Shown here piece by piece: positions 14,501-23,273 of a DNA stretch of 64,000 bases. The translations under genes and the position numbers were made by a program. The DNA is from Brachybacterium phenoliresistens (GTDB taxonomy: Bacteria > Actinomycetota > Actinomycetes > Actinomycetales > Dermabacteraceae). The notes beneath the pieces are model-generated. The model saw only the letters and a program-made list of their open reading frames with translations, was not told the origin of the DNA and made no database searches. Location: positions 1 through 64,000 of the forward strand of contig NZ_KK069998.1 of assembly GCF_000576425.1 (NCBI RefSeq), written 5' to 3'. Each line of letters begins with the position of its first letter. The first letter of the stretch is position 1.

Positions 14501-15119
14501 GGATGCCGCCGCGCACCGCGAAGTCGCCGCGCTTCTCGACCATGTCCACCCGGGCATAGGCCGTGCCCACCAGCTTCTCGGTGAGCTCCTCGAGCCCGAT
14601 CTCCTCGCCCACGCGGGCCCGCACGGGGACGAGGTCCCCGAGGCCGCGGGCGATGGGCTGCAGGAGGGATCGCACCGGGACGAGCAGCACGCGCACGCCC
14701 TGCTCCGACTCCGGGTGGGCGATCCGGCGCAGCGTCGCCAGGCGCCGGGCGACGGTGTCCGCGCGCGGCGAGAGCCGTTCGTGCGGGAGCGTCTCCCAGG
14801 CGGGGAGCTCGGCGACGTGCTCGGTGCCTGTCAGCGCGGACAGAGCGGAGCGCACGTCCTCCATGGCGCGGGTGGTCGGGGTCACCACGACCAGCGGCGC
14901 CTCGACCGTGGCGGTCCGGGCGAGCTCGGCCACGGCGAACGGGGTAAGCCCGGTGGGGGCGATGATCGCCCCGCCCTCGGTCGCGGACTGCTCGGCGAAC
15001 TCCCGGACGGCGACGAGATCGGGCGAGGCCTCCAGCGCGTCCAGGAGCGGGGCCAGCGGCGCCCCGGGCACGGCCCCGGGTGCGGCGCCGGCGGAGGCCT
15101 GGTCGGTCGCGGCGGTCAT
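11514..15119 (-). CDS. mfd: transcription-repair coupling factor
   Basis: Translocase that removes RNA polymerase stalled at DNA lesions and recruits UvrA. 1201 residues. There is an N-terminal UvrB-like module (with [19 protein letters not shown] and [26 protein letters not shown] segments), then an RNAP-interaction domain beginning [20 protein letters not shown]. The SF2 motor follows with Walker [17 protein letters not shown], the DEEQRFGV box, SATPIPRTL, and the RecG-like TRG segment. Its ATG overlaps the pth stop (ATGA), and it is coupled to mazG by a second ATGA overlap. Confidence 0.96.
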
Positions 15120-15712
15120 CGGGTCTCCTTCGCGTGGAAGCGCTGCTGGGCGGCGGTGAGCCCCTCGAGGACGAGCGCCTCCACCGCGTCCTCGGCGTCG
15201 CCGATGACCAGCTCGAGGCTCTTGCGCTCGGTGGCGCTGAACGGGGCGAGGACGTGGTCGGCGGTGTCCTGGCGGCCGCCGGGGCGGCCCACGCCAACGC
15301 GCACGCGCAGGTAGTCCCGGGTTCCCAGGGCCTTGCTGATGTCGCGCAGGCCGTTGTGGCCGCCCTCCCCGCCGCCGCGCTTGAGGCGGACGGTGTCGAA
15401 GGGGAGGTCGACGTCGTCGTGCACGACGATCACGTCCTCCGGGGAGACGCCGTAGAAGTCGGCCAGGCCCTTGGTCGGACCGCCGGAGAGGTTCATGTAC
15501 GTGGTCGGCTTCGCCAGGATCGTCCGGGCGCCGCGGCCGGGGACGCCCATGCGCCCCTCGATCACGACGGCCTGGGCGCGGCGCGCCGTCCGGAACGAGC
15601 CGCCGGTGGATGCCGCGATCCGGTCCAGGACCATCTGGCCGACGTTGTGGCGGGTCCCGGCGTACTTCGGCCCCGGGTTGCCGAGCCCGATCACCAGATG
15701 GGTGCCGTCCAT
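15116..15712 (-). CDS. pth: peptidyl-tRNA hydrolase
   Basis: Releases tRNA from peptidyl-tRNA dropped by ribosomes. 198 residues. It carries LVIGLGNPGPKYAGTRHNVGQMVLD at the N-terminus (catalytic His in RHNVG), KPTTYMNLSGG, VVHDDVDLPFDTVRLKRGGGEGGHNGLRDI and VRVGVGRPGG, all diagnostic. AAGGAG lies 5 nt before the ATG. The gene follows rplY by about 290 nt. The rplY-pth-mfd order is classical in Gram-positive bacteria and agrees with the ribosome/translation theme of the block. Confidence 0.96.
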   Translation of the reverse strand: MDGTHLVIGLGNPGPKYAGTRHNVGQMVLDRIAASTGGSFRTARRAQAVVIEGRMGVPGRGARTILAKPTTYMNLSGGPTKGLADFYGVSPEDVIVVHDDVDLPFDTVRLKRGGGEGGHNGLRDISKALGTRDYLRVRVGVGRPGGRQDTADHVLAPFSATERKSLELVIGDAEDAVEALVLEGLTAAQQRFHAKETR

Positions 15713-15976
15713 GTCTCTCCTTGCTGGTGCGTGCCGTCGGCCCGGCAGGCGCGAGGTCCTGCGGCCTCCGACACGGTACCGCTCGCCCGCCCCGCGTGCC
15801 TGCGCGCTGTGGCCGGGACAACCCGCAGGGCACCGGGACGATGCGCGGCCGCCGGCCGGACGGGGCGCCGCACCGGGAACCGGCCCGTCGGCAGGGACGC
15901 CGACGGGGCGCCGCGCGCTGCGCGACGCCCCGGAGGCTGGGGTGCGCGGGGCCTCGCCGAGGCCCGCGCAGGGGGT

Positions 15977-15997
15977 GGGGCCGGCGATGCCGGCCCC
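15977..15997 (-). terminator. hairpin just after rplY
   Basis: 9-bp GC-only stem (15977-15985 and 15989-15997) with a 3-nt loop, 6 nt after the rplY stop. Another imperfect GC hairpin (about 15948-15970) follows. The rest of the 290-nt gap to pth shows nothing recognisable. Confidence 0.55.
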
Positions 15998-16003
15998 GGA
16001 GGA

Positions 16004-16597
16004 TCACTCCTCGGAGGAGTCCTCGGACTCGGCCTCGGCGTCCTCGGCGGACTCGGTCTCGCCGCGCGGGGTCTGCACGGCGACGACGATCAGCTCGGCG
16101 TCGGTGACCAGCTCGGCGCCCTCGGGCAGGGTGACGTCACCGGCGAAGATCTGCACACCCTCCTCGGCGCCCTCGACGGAGATCTCGACGTGCTCGGGGA
16201 CGTTCAGCGCGTCCACCGACAGCGTCAGGGCCTGGAGGTCGACCACGGCGATCGACGGGGAGACGGGCTCGCCCACGATGGTGACGGGGATGTCCACGTC
16301 GACCTTCTCGCCGCGGCGGACCGCGATGAGGTCGAGGTGGGTGAGGTGGCGCTGCAGCGGGTGGCGCTGGATATCCTTGATCAGGCCCAGGTGGGTGGTG
16401 CCGTCGGGCAGGACCAGCTCGATCAGGGCGTTGCTGTTGCGCGCGACCAGGGCGGTCTCGTGGCCGGGGAGGACCACGTGCACCGGCTCCATGCCGTGGC
16501 CGTAGATGACGGCGGGGATCTTCTTCTCGCGGCGGATGCGGCGGGCGGCGCCCTTGCCGAACTCCTCGCGCAGTTCGATGTTCAGCTTCTCAGCCAT
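16004..16597 (-). CDS. rplY: 50S ribosomal protein L25 / general stress protein Ctc
   Basis: 5S rRNA-binding ribosomal protein of the long CTC type. 197 residues. The N-terminal L25 domain (about 1-95) contains GKGAARRIRREKKIPAVIYG and HLGLIKDIQRHPL. The C-terminal TL5-like beta domain (about 100-185) contains VDIPVTIVGEPVS and LNVPEHVEISVEG. The acidic tail ESAEDAEAESEDSSEE is typical of actinobacterial versions. AAGGAG lies 7 nt before ATG. It sits downstream of prs, the usual prs-ctc-pth arrangement. Confidence 0.95.
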   Translation of the reverse strand: MAEKLNIELREEFGKGAARRIRREKKIPAVIYGHGMEPVHVVLPGHETALVARNSNALIELVLPDGTTHLGLIKDIQRHPLQRHLTHLDLIAVRRGEKVDVDIPVTIVGEPVSPSIAVVDLQALTLSVDALNVPEHVEISVEGAEEGVQIFAGDVTLPEGAELVTDAELIVVAVQTPRGETESAEDAEAESEDSSEE

Positions 16598-16855
16598 GCT
16601 GGTGCTCCTTGTGATCGCGGTTCCGGGCGGCGAGATGCGCCGCAGGCGACCAGGAGTCCACCCGCACCGCGTCGATCACGGAGTCGCGCGCAGGGCGCGC
16701 GGGATCTCCCTCGCCGAAGTGACCGTCCCACATTACCACGCGGGCACCGCGCCGCCGCTGTGCGCCCCCTCACCCCGGGCGGGTCGCCGCGGCCGGGCGC
16801 CGGGGCCGCCCGTGCGGTCACGGCGGATGCGGCCCGATGCGGTGGGCCGTCACGA
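16598..16855. other. intergenic region between rplY and prs
   Basis: This gap contains the ribosome binding site and presumably the promoter of rplY. Nothing else could be identified apart from the prs terminator hairpin described separately. Confidence 0.5.
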
Positions 16856-16895
16856 GATCGACCAGGGCCTCCGCGGTGGAGATCCCTGGTCGATC
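16856..16895 (-). terminator. terminator downstream of prs
   Basis: 12-bp perfect stem (16856-16867 and 16884-16895). The 16-nt loop itself contains a small CTCC/GGAG hairpin. It begins 19 nt after the prs stop and separates prs from rplY. Confidence 0.8.
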
Positions 16896-16914
16896 GCGCG
16901 GTCGCGAGGAGCGG

Positions 16915-17895
16915 TCAGACGGCGCCGTCGAACAGGCTGGTGACCGAGCCGTCGTCGAAGACGGCGCGCACGGCACGCCCGATCAGCGGGGCGATGGAGA
17001 GCTGGGTGAGCTGCTCGAACTGCTTGTCCTCGGGCACCGGGAGCGTGTTGGTGCAGACCACCTCGCGGACCCGGCTGGTGCGCAGGCGCTCCGCCGCGGG
17101 GTCCGAGAGGATCGGGTGGGTGGTCGCGACCACGACGGACGCCGCCCCGTTGGCGTGCAGCGCCTCGATCGCCTGGACGATGGTGCCGGCGGTGTCGATC
17201 ATGTCGTCGACCAGGACGCAGGTCTTCCCCGCGACCTCGCCGATCACGCGCTTGGCCACGGCCTGGTTCGGCTTCTTGGGGTCGCGGGACTTGTGCACGA
17301 AGGCCAGGCCCACGCCGCCCAGGCGCTTGGCCCACTGCTCGGCGACCCGGATGCGGCCGGCATCGGGCGAGACGACGGTGAGGTCCTCGTCGCCGTACTT
17401 CGTGGACACGTAGTCCGCCAGCAGGGGCAGCGCCATCAGGTGGTCGACCGGCGCCTTGAAGTAGCCCTGGACCTGCGGGGCATGGAGGTCCACCGAGATC
17501 ATCCGGTCGATGCCGGCGGTCTCGTAGAGGTCCGCGACCAGTCGCGCCGAGATGGGCTCGCGCCCGCGGTGCTTCTTGTCCTGGCGGGCGTAGGGGAAGC
17601 TCGGGGCGATGGCCGTGATCCGCTTGGCCGAGGCGCGCTTGAGCGCATCGATCATGATCAGGTGCTCCATGAGCCACGTGTTGATGGGAGCGGGGTGGGA
17701 CTGGAGCACGAACACGTCGGTGCCGCGCACCGATTCCCCGTAGCGCACGTAGATCTCGCCGTTGGCGAAGTCCCAGGCGTCCATCGGGAGCACCTCGACG
17801 CCGAGCTCCTGAGCGACCTCCTGGGCGAGGACGGGGTGCGCCCTCCCGCTGGCCAGGACGAGGCGCTTCTCTCCGGTCGTGACGATCCCGCTCAT
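16915..17895 (-). CDS. prs: ribose-phosphate pyrophosphokinase
   Basis: Makes PRPP for purine, pyrimidine, His, Trp and NAD synthesis. 326 residues. Class I features are the FANGEIYVRYGESVRGTDVFV segment, the ATP-binding PSFPYARQDKKHRGREPIS loop, the DLHAPQVQGYF motif and the PRPP loop CVLVDDMIDTAGTI. Its ATG overlaps the glmU stop by one base (TGATG), so glmU and prs are translationally coupled. This is a standard actinobacterial gene pair. Confidence 0.97.
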   Translation of the reverse strand: MSGIVTTGEKRLVLASGRAHPVLAQEVAQELGVEVLPMDAWDFANGEIYVRYGESVRGTDVFVLQSHPAPINTWLMEHLIMIDALKRASAKRITAIAPSFPYARQDKKHRGREPISARLVADLYETAGIDRMISVDLHAPQVQGYFKAPVDHLMALPLLADYVSTKYGDEDLTVVSPDAGRIRVAEQWAKRLGGVGLAFVHKSRDPKKPNQAVAKRVIGEVAGKTCVLVDDMIDTAGTIVQAIEALHANGAASVVVATTHPILSDPAAERLRTSRVREVVCTNTLPVPEDKQFEQLTQLSIAPLIGRAVRAVFDDGSVTSLFDGAV

Positions 17896-19373
17896 CAGTT
17901 CTCCCGTTCCTTCGACTCCTGCGAGGTGGTCTCGCCTGCCGCCAGGGCCGCCTGGGCCTCGGCCGCCGCGGCGGCCGCCTTCGTGCCCGCGCGCCGACGC
18001 TCGGTCCATCCTTCCACGTTCCGCTGCTCCACGGCGTTGACGGCCAGGGAACCCGGCGGGACGTCCTCGCGGATCACGGCGCCGGCACCGGTGGCCGCAC
18101 CGTCGCCGATGGTGACGGGGGCGACCAGCACGCTGTCCGATCCGACCCGCACGTGGCGGCCCACCCGGGTGCGGTGCTTGGTCACCCCGTCGTAGTTGGC
18201 GAAGATGGTCGCCGCGCCGATGTTGGTGTGCTCGCCGATCTCGGCGTCCCCGACGTAGCTCAGGTGCGGGACCTTGGAGCTCTCGCCGATGCGGGCGTTC
18301 TTCGTCTCCACGAAGCCGCCGATCTTGCCCTTGCGGCCCAGCACGGTGCCCGGGCGCAGGTAGGTGAAGGGGCCGACGGTCGCCTTCTCCCCGATCTCGG
18401 CGTGCAGGGCGTGGGTGCGGGTGACCTCGGCTCCGTCGGCCACGACGGTGTGCTGCAGGGTCGAGTCGGGACCGATCCGCACGTCCGCGCCGATGTCGGT
18501 GGCGCCCAGCAGCTGCACGCCCGGGAGGATGGTCGTGTCCTGGCCGATGGTGACCTCGGAGTCGATCCAGGTGGTGGCCGGGTCGACGATGCTCACGCCC
18601 GCGCGCATGTGGCGCTCCAGCGTGCGGCGGTTCATCTCGGCACCGAGCTGGGCCAGCTGGACGCGGTCGTTCGCGCCCTCGACGAGGATCGCGTCGTCGG
18701 TGACGACGGCCCGGACGGCGCCGCCGTCCTCGCGGGCGATCGCCAGGACGTCGGTCAGGTACATCTCCCCCTGGGCGTTGTCGGTGGTGATGCGGCCCAG
18801 CGCGCTGCGGAGCACGGCGAGGTCGAAGGCGTAGATGCCGGAGTTGACCTCGTCGATCGCGCGCTGCTCCTCGGTGGCGTCCTTGTGCTCGACGATGCCC
18901 AGGACCTCGCTGCCGTCCTCGCTGCGGACGATGCGGCCGTATCCCGTGGCATCGGCCAGCCGTGCGGTGAGCACGGTGACGGCGCTGCCGGAGGACTCGT
19001 GCTCGGCCACGAGGGAGCGCAGGGTGCCGGCGTCCAGCAGGGGCACGTCGCCGTAGGTGACCAGGACGGTGCCGCCCTCGGCCCCGACCTGCTCGAGGCC
19101 GCACTGCACGGCGCGCCCGGTGCCGGGGACCTCGTCCTGGTCGGCCACGATCACCTCGGGCGCATGCTCGGACAGGTGTCCGATGACCTGTGCGCGCTCG
19201 TGCCGCACGACGGCGACGAGCTGCGCCGGCGCGGTGCCGCGCGCGGCGGTGATCGCGTGCATCAGCAGGGAGCGCCCGCCGATCTCGTGGAGCACCTTCG
19301 GGAGCTTGGACTTCATCCGGGTGCCGGCGCCTGCGGCGAGCACGATGACAGCGGCGGGGGCGTTGGAGTTCAC
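17895..19373 (-). CDS. glmU: bifunctional N-acetylglucosamine-1-phosphate uridyltransferase / glucosamine-1-phosphate acetyltransferase
   Basis: Makes UDP-GlcNAc for peptidoglycan. About 492 residues. The N-terminal uridyltransferase has VIVLAAGAGTRMKSKLPKVLH, and the C-terminal left-handed beta-helix contains hexapeptide repeats and the KTKNARIGESSKVPHLSYVG-type acetyltransferase segment (ETKNARIGESSKVPHLSYVG). The start is uncertain: ATG 19379 directly abuts AGGAG with no spacer, whereas GTG 19373, two codons later, has the normal 6-nt spacing, so I prefer GTG. It follows the tRNA-Gln gene and is coupled to prs. Confidence 0.94.
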   Translation of the reverse strand: MNSNAPAAVIVLAAGAGTRMKSKLPKVLHEIGGRSLLMHAITAARGTAPAQLVAVVRHERAQVIGHLSEHAPEVIVADQDEVPGTGRAVQCGLEQVGAEGGTVLVTYGDVPLLDAGTLRSLVAEHESSGSAVTVLTARLADATGYGRIVRSEDGSEVLGIVEHKDATEEQRAIDEVNSGIYAFDLAVLRSALGRITTDNAQGEMYLTDVLAIAREDGGAVRAVVTDDAILVEGANDRVQLAQLGAEMNRRTLERHMRAGVSIVDPATTWIDSEVTIGQDTTILPGVQLLGATDIGADVRIGPDSTLQHTVVADGAEVTRTHALHAEIGEKATVGPFTYLRPGTVLGRKGKIGGFVETKNARIGESSKVPHLSYVGDAEIGEHTNIGAATIFANYDGVTKHRTRVGRHVRVGSDSVLVAPVTIGDGAATGAGAVIREDVPPGSLAVNAVEQRNVEGWTERRRAGTKAAAAAAEAQAALAAGETTSQESKEREN

Positions 19374-19418
19374 ACACATCTCCTGGGGTCGGCGGTCGCC
19401 TGGTCGGCGCGGAGCGCG

Positions 19419-19490
19419 CTCCGCCATCAGGACTCGAACCTGAAATACCAGAACCAAAATCTGATGTGTTGCCGATTACACCATGGCGGA
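19419..19490 (-). tRNA. tRNA-Gln (anticodon TTG)
   Basis: 72-nt cloverleaf on the minus strand. The 7-bp acceptor stem is TCCGCCA/TGGCGGA, the anticodon stem TCAGA/TCTGG has loop TTTTGGT giving anticodon TTG, and the T-arm carries GGTTCGAGTCC. The discriminator base is G and no CCA is encoded. It lies immediately upstream of glmU, the usual location in actinobacteria. Confidence 0.93.
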
Positions 19491-19625
19491 TCGACCCGTC
19501 AGGGCCGGAAGAATCGTACCGCCCGTTCCGGCGCGGCCCCGGCCCGCCCGGGCCGGGCGTGGCGCATCGGACGTCCAGGTCGCGAGGACTCGTGACGCCC
19601 GAGCGCCCTGTGGGAGACTTCGAGG

Positions 19626-20264
19626 ATGGCCGCCACGTCCTCCCCGCGCCCCCGCGCCGCCCGCATGACCGGACGGGAGCGCCGCGAGCAGCTCGTGCAG
19701 ATCGGCCGGAGCGTGTTCGCCCAGAAGGGCTTCGACGCCACCAGCGTGGAGGAGATCGCCGCCCGCGCCAAGGTCTCCAAGCCGATCGTCTACGAGCACT
19801 TCGGGGGCAAGGAGGGCCTGTACGCGGTGATCGTCGACCGCGAGACGAGCGCCCTGCTGGGCGCCCTGGAGACCGCGCTCGACGAGGGCCGGTCCCACCC
19901 CCGCGTGCTCATGGAGCGGGCGGCGCTGGCGTTCCTCACCTATATCGACGAGTCGGAGGACGGCTTCCGCATCCTGGTGCGGGACTCCCCCGTGGCCCAG
20001 TCCGGCGGGACCTTCTCGAGCCTGCTGGGGGACGTCGCCGCGAAGGTCGAGTCGATCCTGGCCGCCCAGCTGCGCCTGCGGAAGTACTCGCCGCGCGACG
20101 CCGAGCTGTACGCCCAGATGCTGGTGGGCATGGTCGCCTACACCGGGCAGTGGTGGCTGGAGACCCGCAAGCCGTCCAAGGAGGAGGTCGCCGCGCGCAT
20201 GGTGAACCTCTCCTGGTTCGGCCTGGGGGCGCTGGAGAAGGATCCGGGGATCCGCGGGGTGTGA
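19626..20264 (+). CDS. TetR family transcriptional regulator
   Basis: 212-residue one-component repressor. The N-terminal HTH (about 18-65) reads RREQLVQIGRSVFAQKGFDATSVEEIAARAKVSKPIVYEHFGGKEGLY. The ligand-binding domain is unassigned but has the FLTYIDESEDGFRILVRDSP and YTGQWWLETRKPSKEEVA segments of a TetR subgroup often encoded next to glmU/prs in actinobacteria. GAGACT lies exactly 6 nt before ATG, possibly a leaderless promoter lacking the first consensus T. No matching operator palindrome was found nearby. Confidence 0.88.
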   Translation: MAATSSPRPRAARMTGRERREQLVQIGRSVFAQKGFDATSVEEIAARAKVSKPIVYEHFGGKEGLYAVIVDRETSALLGALETALDEGRSHPRVLMERAALAFLTYIDESEDGFRILVRDSPVAQSGGTFSSLLGDVAAKVESILAAQLRLRKYSPRDAELYAQMLVGMVAYTGQWWLETRKPSKEEVAARMVNLSWFGLGALEKDPGIRGV

Positions 20265-20302
20265 GGTGACCGGGCGGGCCTGGGCAGGGACCGGGGATTC
20301 CG

Positions 20303-20308
20303 TAGACT
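20303..20308 (+). promoter_or_regulatory. -10 hexamer, leaderless promoter of the MarR gene
   Basis: TAGACT, six bases, then ATG 20315. No Shine-Dalgarno precedes the start codon. Confidence 0.6.
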
Positions 20309-20314
20309 CGACCC

Positions 20315-20824
20315 ATGCCCACGAACCCCCCGGCCGACGAGGTCGACCGCATCGTCGACGAGTGGGCCCGCGCACGCCCGGACCTCGACACCGCGCCGCT
20401 GGCGGTGTTCTCGCGGATCTCCCGGCTGGCCCGGCACCTGGAATCGGCGCGCCGCGCCGCGTTCACGGCATCGGGCCTGGAGGGCTGGGAGTTCGACGTG
20501 CTCTCCGCCCTCCGCCGCGACGGCGAGCAGTCCGCGAGCCCCAGCGCGCTCATGCACCAGACGCTCGTCACCTCCGGCACCATGACCACGCGCATCGACA
20601 AGCTCGTCACCCGGGGCCTGGTGCGCCGCTCCCCCGACCCGCAGGATCGTCGCAGCGTGCTCATCACCCTCGAGCCGGCGGGCGTCGATCTCGTCGACGC
20701 GGCGATGGAGCGCCTGCTGGACGCCGAGCGCACGCTCCTGTCCTCCCTCCCCGCGGCGGACCGCACCGACCTCGCGATGCGTCTGCGCGACCTGCTCCTG
20801 CCCTTCGAGCCGTCCGCCGGCTGA
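20315..20824 (+). CDS. MarR family transcriptional regulator
   Basis: 169-residue winged-helix regulator. The recognition region SPSALMHQTLVTSGTMTTRIDKLVTRGLV and the wing SPDPQDRRSVLITLEPAG are typical MarR. The N-terminal helix (RIVDEWARARPDLDTAPLAVFSRISRLAR) is the pattern of the subgroup frequently linked to transporters. The downstream ABC-F gene on the same strand starts 94 nt later, so it may be a target, but no operator was recognised. The ATG is supported by the leaderless -10 hexamer. Confidence 0.9.
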   Translation: MPTNPPADEVDRIVDEWARARPDLDTAPLAVFSRISRLARHLESARRAAFTASGLEGWEFDVLSALRRDGEQSASPSALMHQTLVTSGTMTTRIDKLVTRGLVRRSPDPQDRRSVLITLEPAGVDLVDAAMERLLDAERTLLSSLPAADRTDLAMRLRDLLLPFEPSAG

Positions 20825-20918
20825 GCCGCGACGCGGTCACGCCGCACCGGACGCAGCCCCTCGCCGCCCGTCCCGATCTTCCGCCCCGTCCCCTCACGAC
20901 CAGGAGTCCCACCCCACC

Positions 20919-22754
20919 ATGGCCCATCTGCTCGGCGCCGAGAACCTCCATGTCGCCCTCCCCGACCGCGTGCTGCTGGATGCCGTCACCCTCGGCATCG
21001 AGGAGGGCGATCGGATCGGCGTGGTGGGCCGCAACGGCGACGGCAAGTCCACCCTGCTGCGGCTGCTCGCCCGCCAGCAGGAGGCCGACGGCGGGCGCGT
21101 GACCGTGCGCGGCGGCGTCCGCGTGGGCGTGCTGGACCAGCAGGACGACGCCACCGCCGGCGTCACGGTGCGCACGCGCGTGCTCGGCGACGCCGCGGAG
21201 CACGAGTGGGCCTCGGACCCTCGGATCCGCGACGTCATGTCCGGTCTGCTGGGGGACATCGATCTCGAGTCCGATCTCGCCGACCTCTCCGGCGGGCAGG
21301 TCCGGCGCGTGCACCTGGCCGAGCTGCTGGTGGGCGATGACGACGTCCTCCTGCTGGACGAGCCCACCAACCACCTCGACGTCGAGGGCATCGCCTGGCT
21401 CGCCGAGCATCTCAAGCGCCGCTGGTCCGCGCGCGCGGGCGGCCTCGTGGTCATCACGCACGACCGCTGGTTCCTGGACGAGGTCTGCACCCGCATGTGG
21501 GAGGTCCACGACGCCGTGGTCGACCCCTTCGAGGGCGGGTACGCCGCGTACGTGCTGCAGCGCGTGGAGCGGGACCGCCAGGCGGCCGCGATCGAGTCCA
21601 AGCGCCAGAACCTCATGCGCAAGGAGCTCGCGTGGCTGCGCCGCGGCGCCCCGGCCCGCACCTCCAAGCCCAAGTTCCGCATCGACGCCGCGAACGAGCT
21701 CATCGCCGGGGAGCCGCCGGTGCGCGACACCGTCTCGCTCACCCAGCTGGCGACCTCGCGGCTGGGCCGGGACGTGATCGACATCGAGGACGTCACCGCC
21801 GGCTACGGCGCGGGCCCTTCGGCGACGGTGGTGCTGGAGGACGTCACCCTGCACATCGGCCCGGCGGACCGCATCGGCGTGCTCGGCCCCAACGGCGCCG
21901 GGAAGTCCACGCTGCTGGCGCTGGTCACCGGCGACCTCGCCCCGCTGTCCGGGCGGGTGCGCCGCGGGAAGACGGTCACGGTCCAGCAGGTCTCCCAGCG
22001 CCTGGAGGGGCTCGCCGAGCATCTCGAGGAGCGGGTCTCGGACGTGGTGGGCCGGTACCGCACCACCTTCCAGGCCGGGAAGGACGAGGTCTCCCCCGGC
22101 CAGCTGCTGGAGCGCCTCGGCTTCACCGCCGCGCACCAGAAGGTCGCGATCAAGGAGCTCTCCGGCGGGCAGAAGCGGCGCCTGGACCTGCTGCTGACGC
22201 TGCTGGACGAGCCCAACGTGCTGGTGCTGGACGAGCCGACCAACGACATGGACACGGACATGCTCGCGGCCATGGAGGACCTGCTGGACACCTGGCCCGG
22301 CCCGCTGGTGGTCGTCTCCCACGACCGCTACCTGCTCGAGCGCGTCACCGAGATGCAGTACGCGGTGCTCGACGGCCGGGTGCGCCATGTGCCCGGCGGG
22401 GTGGACCAGTACCTCGCCCTGCGCGCAGAGGGCCAGGCCGCAGGCGCCTCCCGCGGATCGTCCCCGGGGACGTCGGCCGGCGCCGGGTCCGCGGCCCCGG
22501 CGGGGACGGCCGATTCCGCAGGCGCAGGGCTCGCCGGACGGGACCTGCGCGAGGCGCAGAAGGAGATCTCCGCCCTCGAACGGCGTATCGAGAAGCTCGG
22601 GAAGCAGACCGACGCGCTCCACGCGACGATGGCGGAGCACGACCCGGGCGACTATGCGGGCCTGCAGGCCCTGAGCGAGCAGCTCTCGGCGGTGCAGGAC
22701 GAGATCGATCAGGCCGAGGAGCGGTGGCTGGAGCTGTCCGAGCAGGTCGGCTGA
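20919..22754 (+). CDS. ABC-F family ATPase
   Basis: Soluble protein with two fused ATPase domains that acts on the ribosome (translation factor or ribosome-protection type) rather than as a transporter; there are no membrane segments. 611 residues. Domain 1 has Walker A GRNGDGKST (37-45), LSGGQ and LLLDEPTNHLDVEG. An Arg/Lys-rich linker follows (ESKRQNLMRKELAWLRRGAPARTSKPKFR). Domain 2 has GPNGAGKST, LSGGQKRR and LVLDEPTNDMD. A C-terminal coiled coil (about 545-610) is present. Whether it protects against antibiotics cannot be read from the sequence, though a MarR gene precedes it. Confidence 0.92.
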   Translation: MAHLLGAENLHVALPDRVLLDAVTLGIEEGDRIGVVGRNGDGKSTLLRLLARQQEADGGRVTVRGGVRVGVLDQQDDATAGVTVRTRVLGDAAEHEWASDPRIRDVMSGLLGDIDLESDLADLSGGQVRRVHLAELLVGDDDVLLLDEPTNHLDVEGIAWLAEHLKRRWSARAGGLVVITHDRWFLDEVCTRMWEVHDAVVDPFEGGYAAYVLQRVERDRQAAAIESKRQNLMRKELAWLRRGAPARTSKPKFRIDAANELIAGEPPVRDTVSLTQLATSRLGRDVIDIEDVTAGYGAGPSATVVLEDVTLHIGPADRIGVLGPNGAGKSTLLALVTGDLAPLSGRVRRGKTVTVQQVSQRLEGLAEHLEERVSDVVGRYRTTFQAGKDEVSPGQLLERLGFTAAHQKVAIKELSGGQKRRLDLLLTLLDEPNVLVLDEPTNDMDTDMLAAMEDLLDTWPGPLVVVSHDRYLLERVTEMQYAVLDGRVRHVPGGVDQYLALRAEGQAAGASRGSSPGTSAGAGSAAPAGTADSAGAGLAGRDLREAQKEISALERRIEKLGKQTDALHATMAEHDPGDYAGLQALSEQLSAVQDEIDQAEERWLELSEQVG

Positions 22755-22767
22755 TCCCGGGGCCGTC

Positions 22768-23205
22768 TCAGCGCAGGTGCTCGCGGACCCGGCGCGGGTC
22801 GGGGTTGGTGACGGGCTGCCCGTCCAGGACGACCGTCGGCACGGTCTCGTCGCCGCCGTTGACGCTGCGCACGTACTCGGCGGCCTCCTCGTCCTGCCAG
22901 ATGTTCACCCAGGTGGCCTGCTTCCCCGCGTCCCCGAGGGCGGCGCGCAGGCGCGAGCAGAACGCGCATCCGGGGCGCCAGTAGATCACCACGCGCCTGT
23001 CCTGCGCGGGAAGCTCCGCCAGGGCGGCGTGACGCGGGCTGCGGCCCCCGCGCCAGGGCGCCATCCACCAGGCCAGGCCCAGCAGCGCCCCCGCGGCGAG
23101 GACGGCGGCGACGAACCGACCCTCGGCCGCGAAGAGGCCGCCCATCACCAGGCCCAGGACGGCGAAGCCGATCCATCCGCTGCGTTCGAAGCTGATCCGG
23201 GCCAT
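22768..23205 (-). CDS. membrane-anchored glutaredoxin-like protein
   Basis: 145 residues. Two hydrophobic segments (about 11-28 and 30-48) are followed by a thioredoxin-fold domain with YWRPGCAFCSRLRAAL, a CxxC redox motif, and the cis-proline segment ETVPTVVLDG. It matches actinobacterial glutaredoxin-like (mycoredoxin-type) domains fused to a membrane anchor. The start is supported by GGAGGT 7 nt upstream. It converges on the ABC-F gene with a 13-nt gap. Its redox partner is unknown. Confidence 0.85.
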   Translation of the reverse strand: MARISFERSGWIGFAVLGLVMGGLFAAEGRFVAAVLAAGALLGLAWWMAPWRGGRSPRHAALAELPAQDRRVVIYWRPGCAFCSRLRAALGDAGKQATWVNIWQDEEAAEYVRSVNGGDETVPTVVLDGQPVTNPDPRRVREHLR

Positions 23206-23273
23206 GTGCGACCTCCGTGTCGATGATGCCCTGCCCCGGTCGGGAACCGCGCCGCGCGGCAGGGTCGGTCCTG

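Noticed and set aside
11598..15314. 1238-residue plus-strand ORF
   Set aside because: Antisense shadow of mfd caused by high GC; composition is not protein-like.
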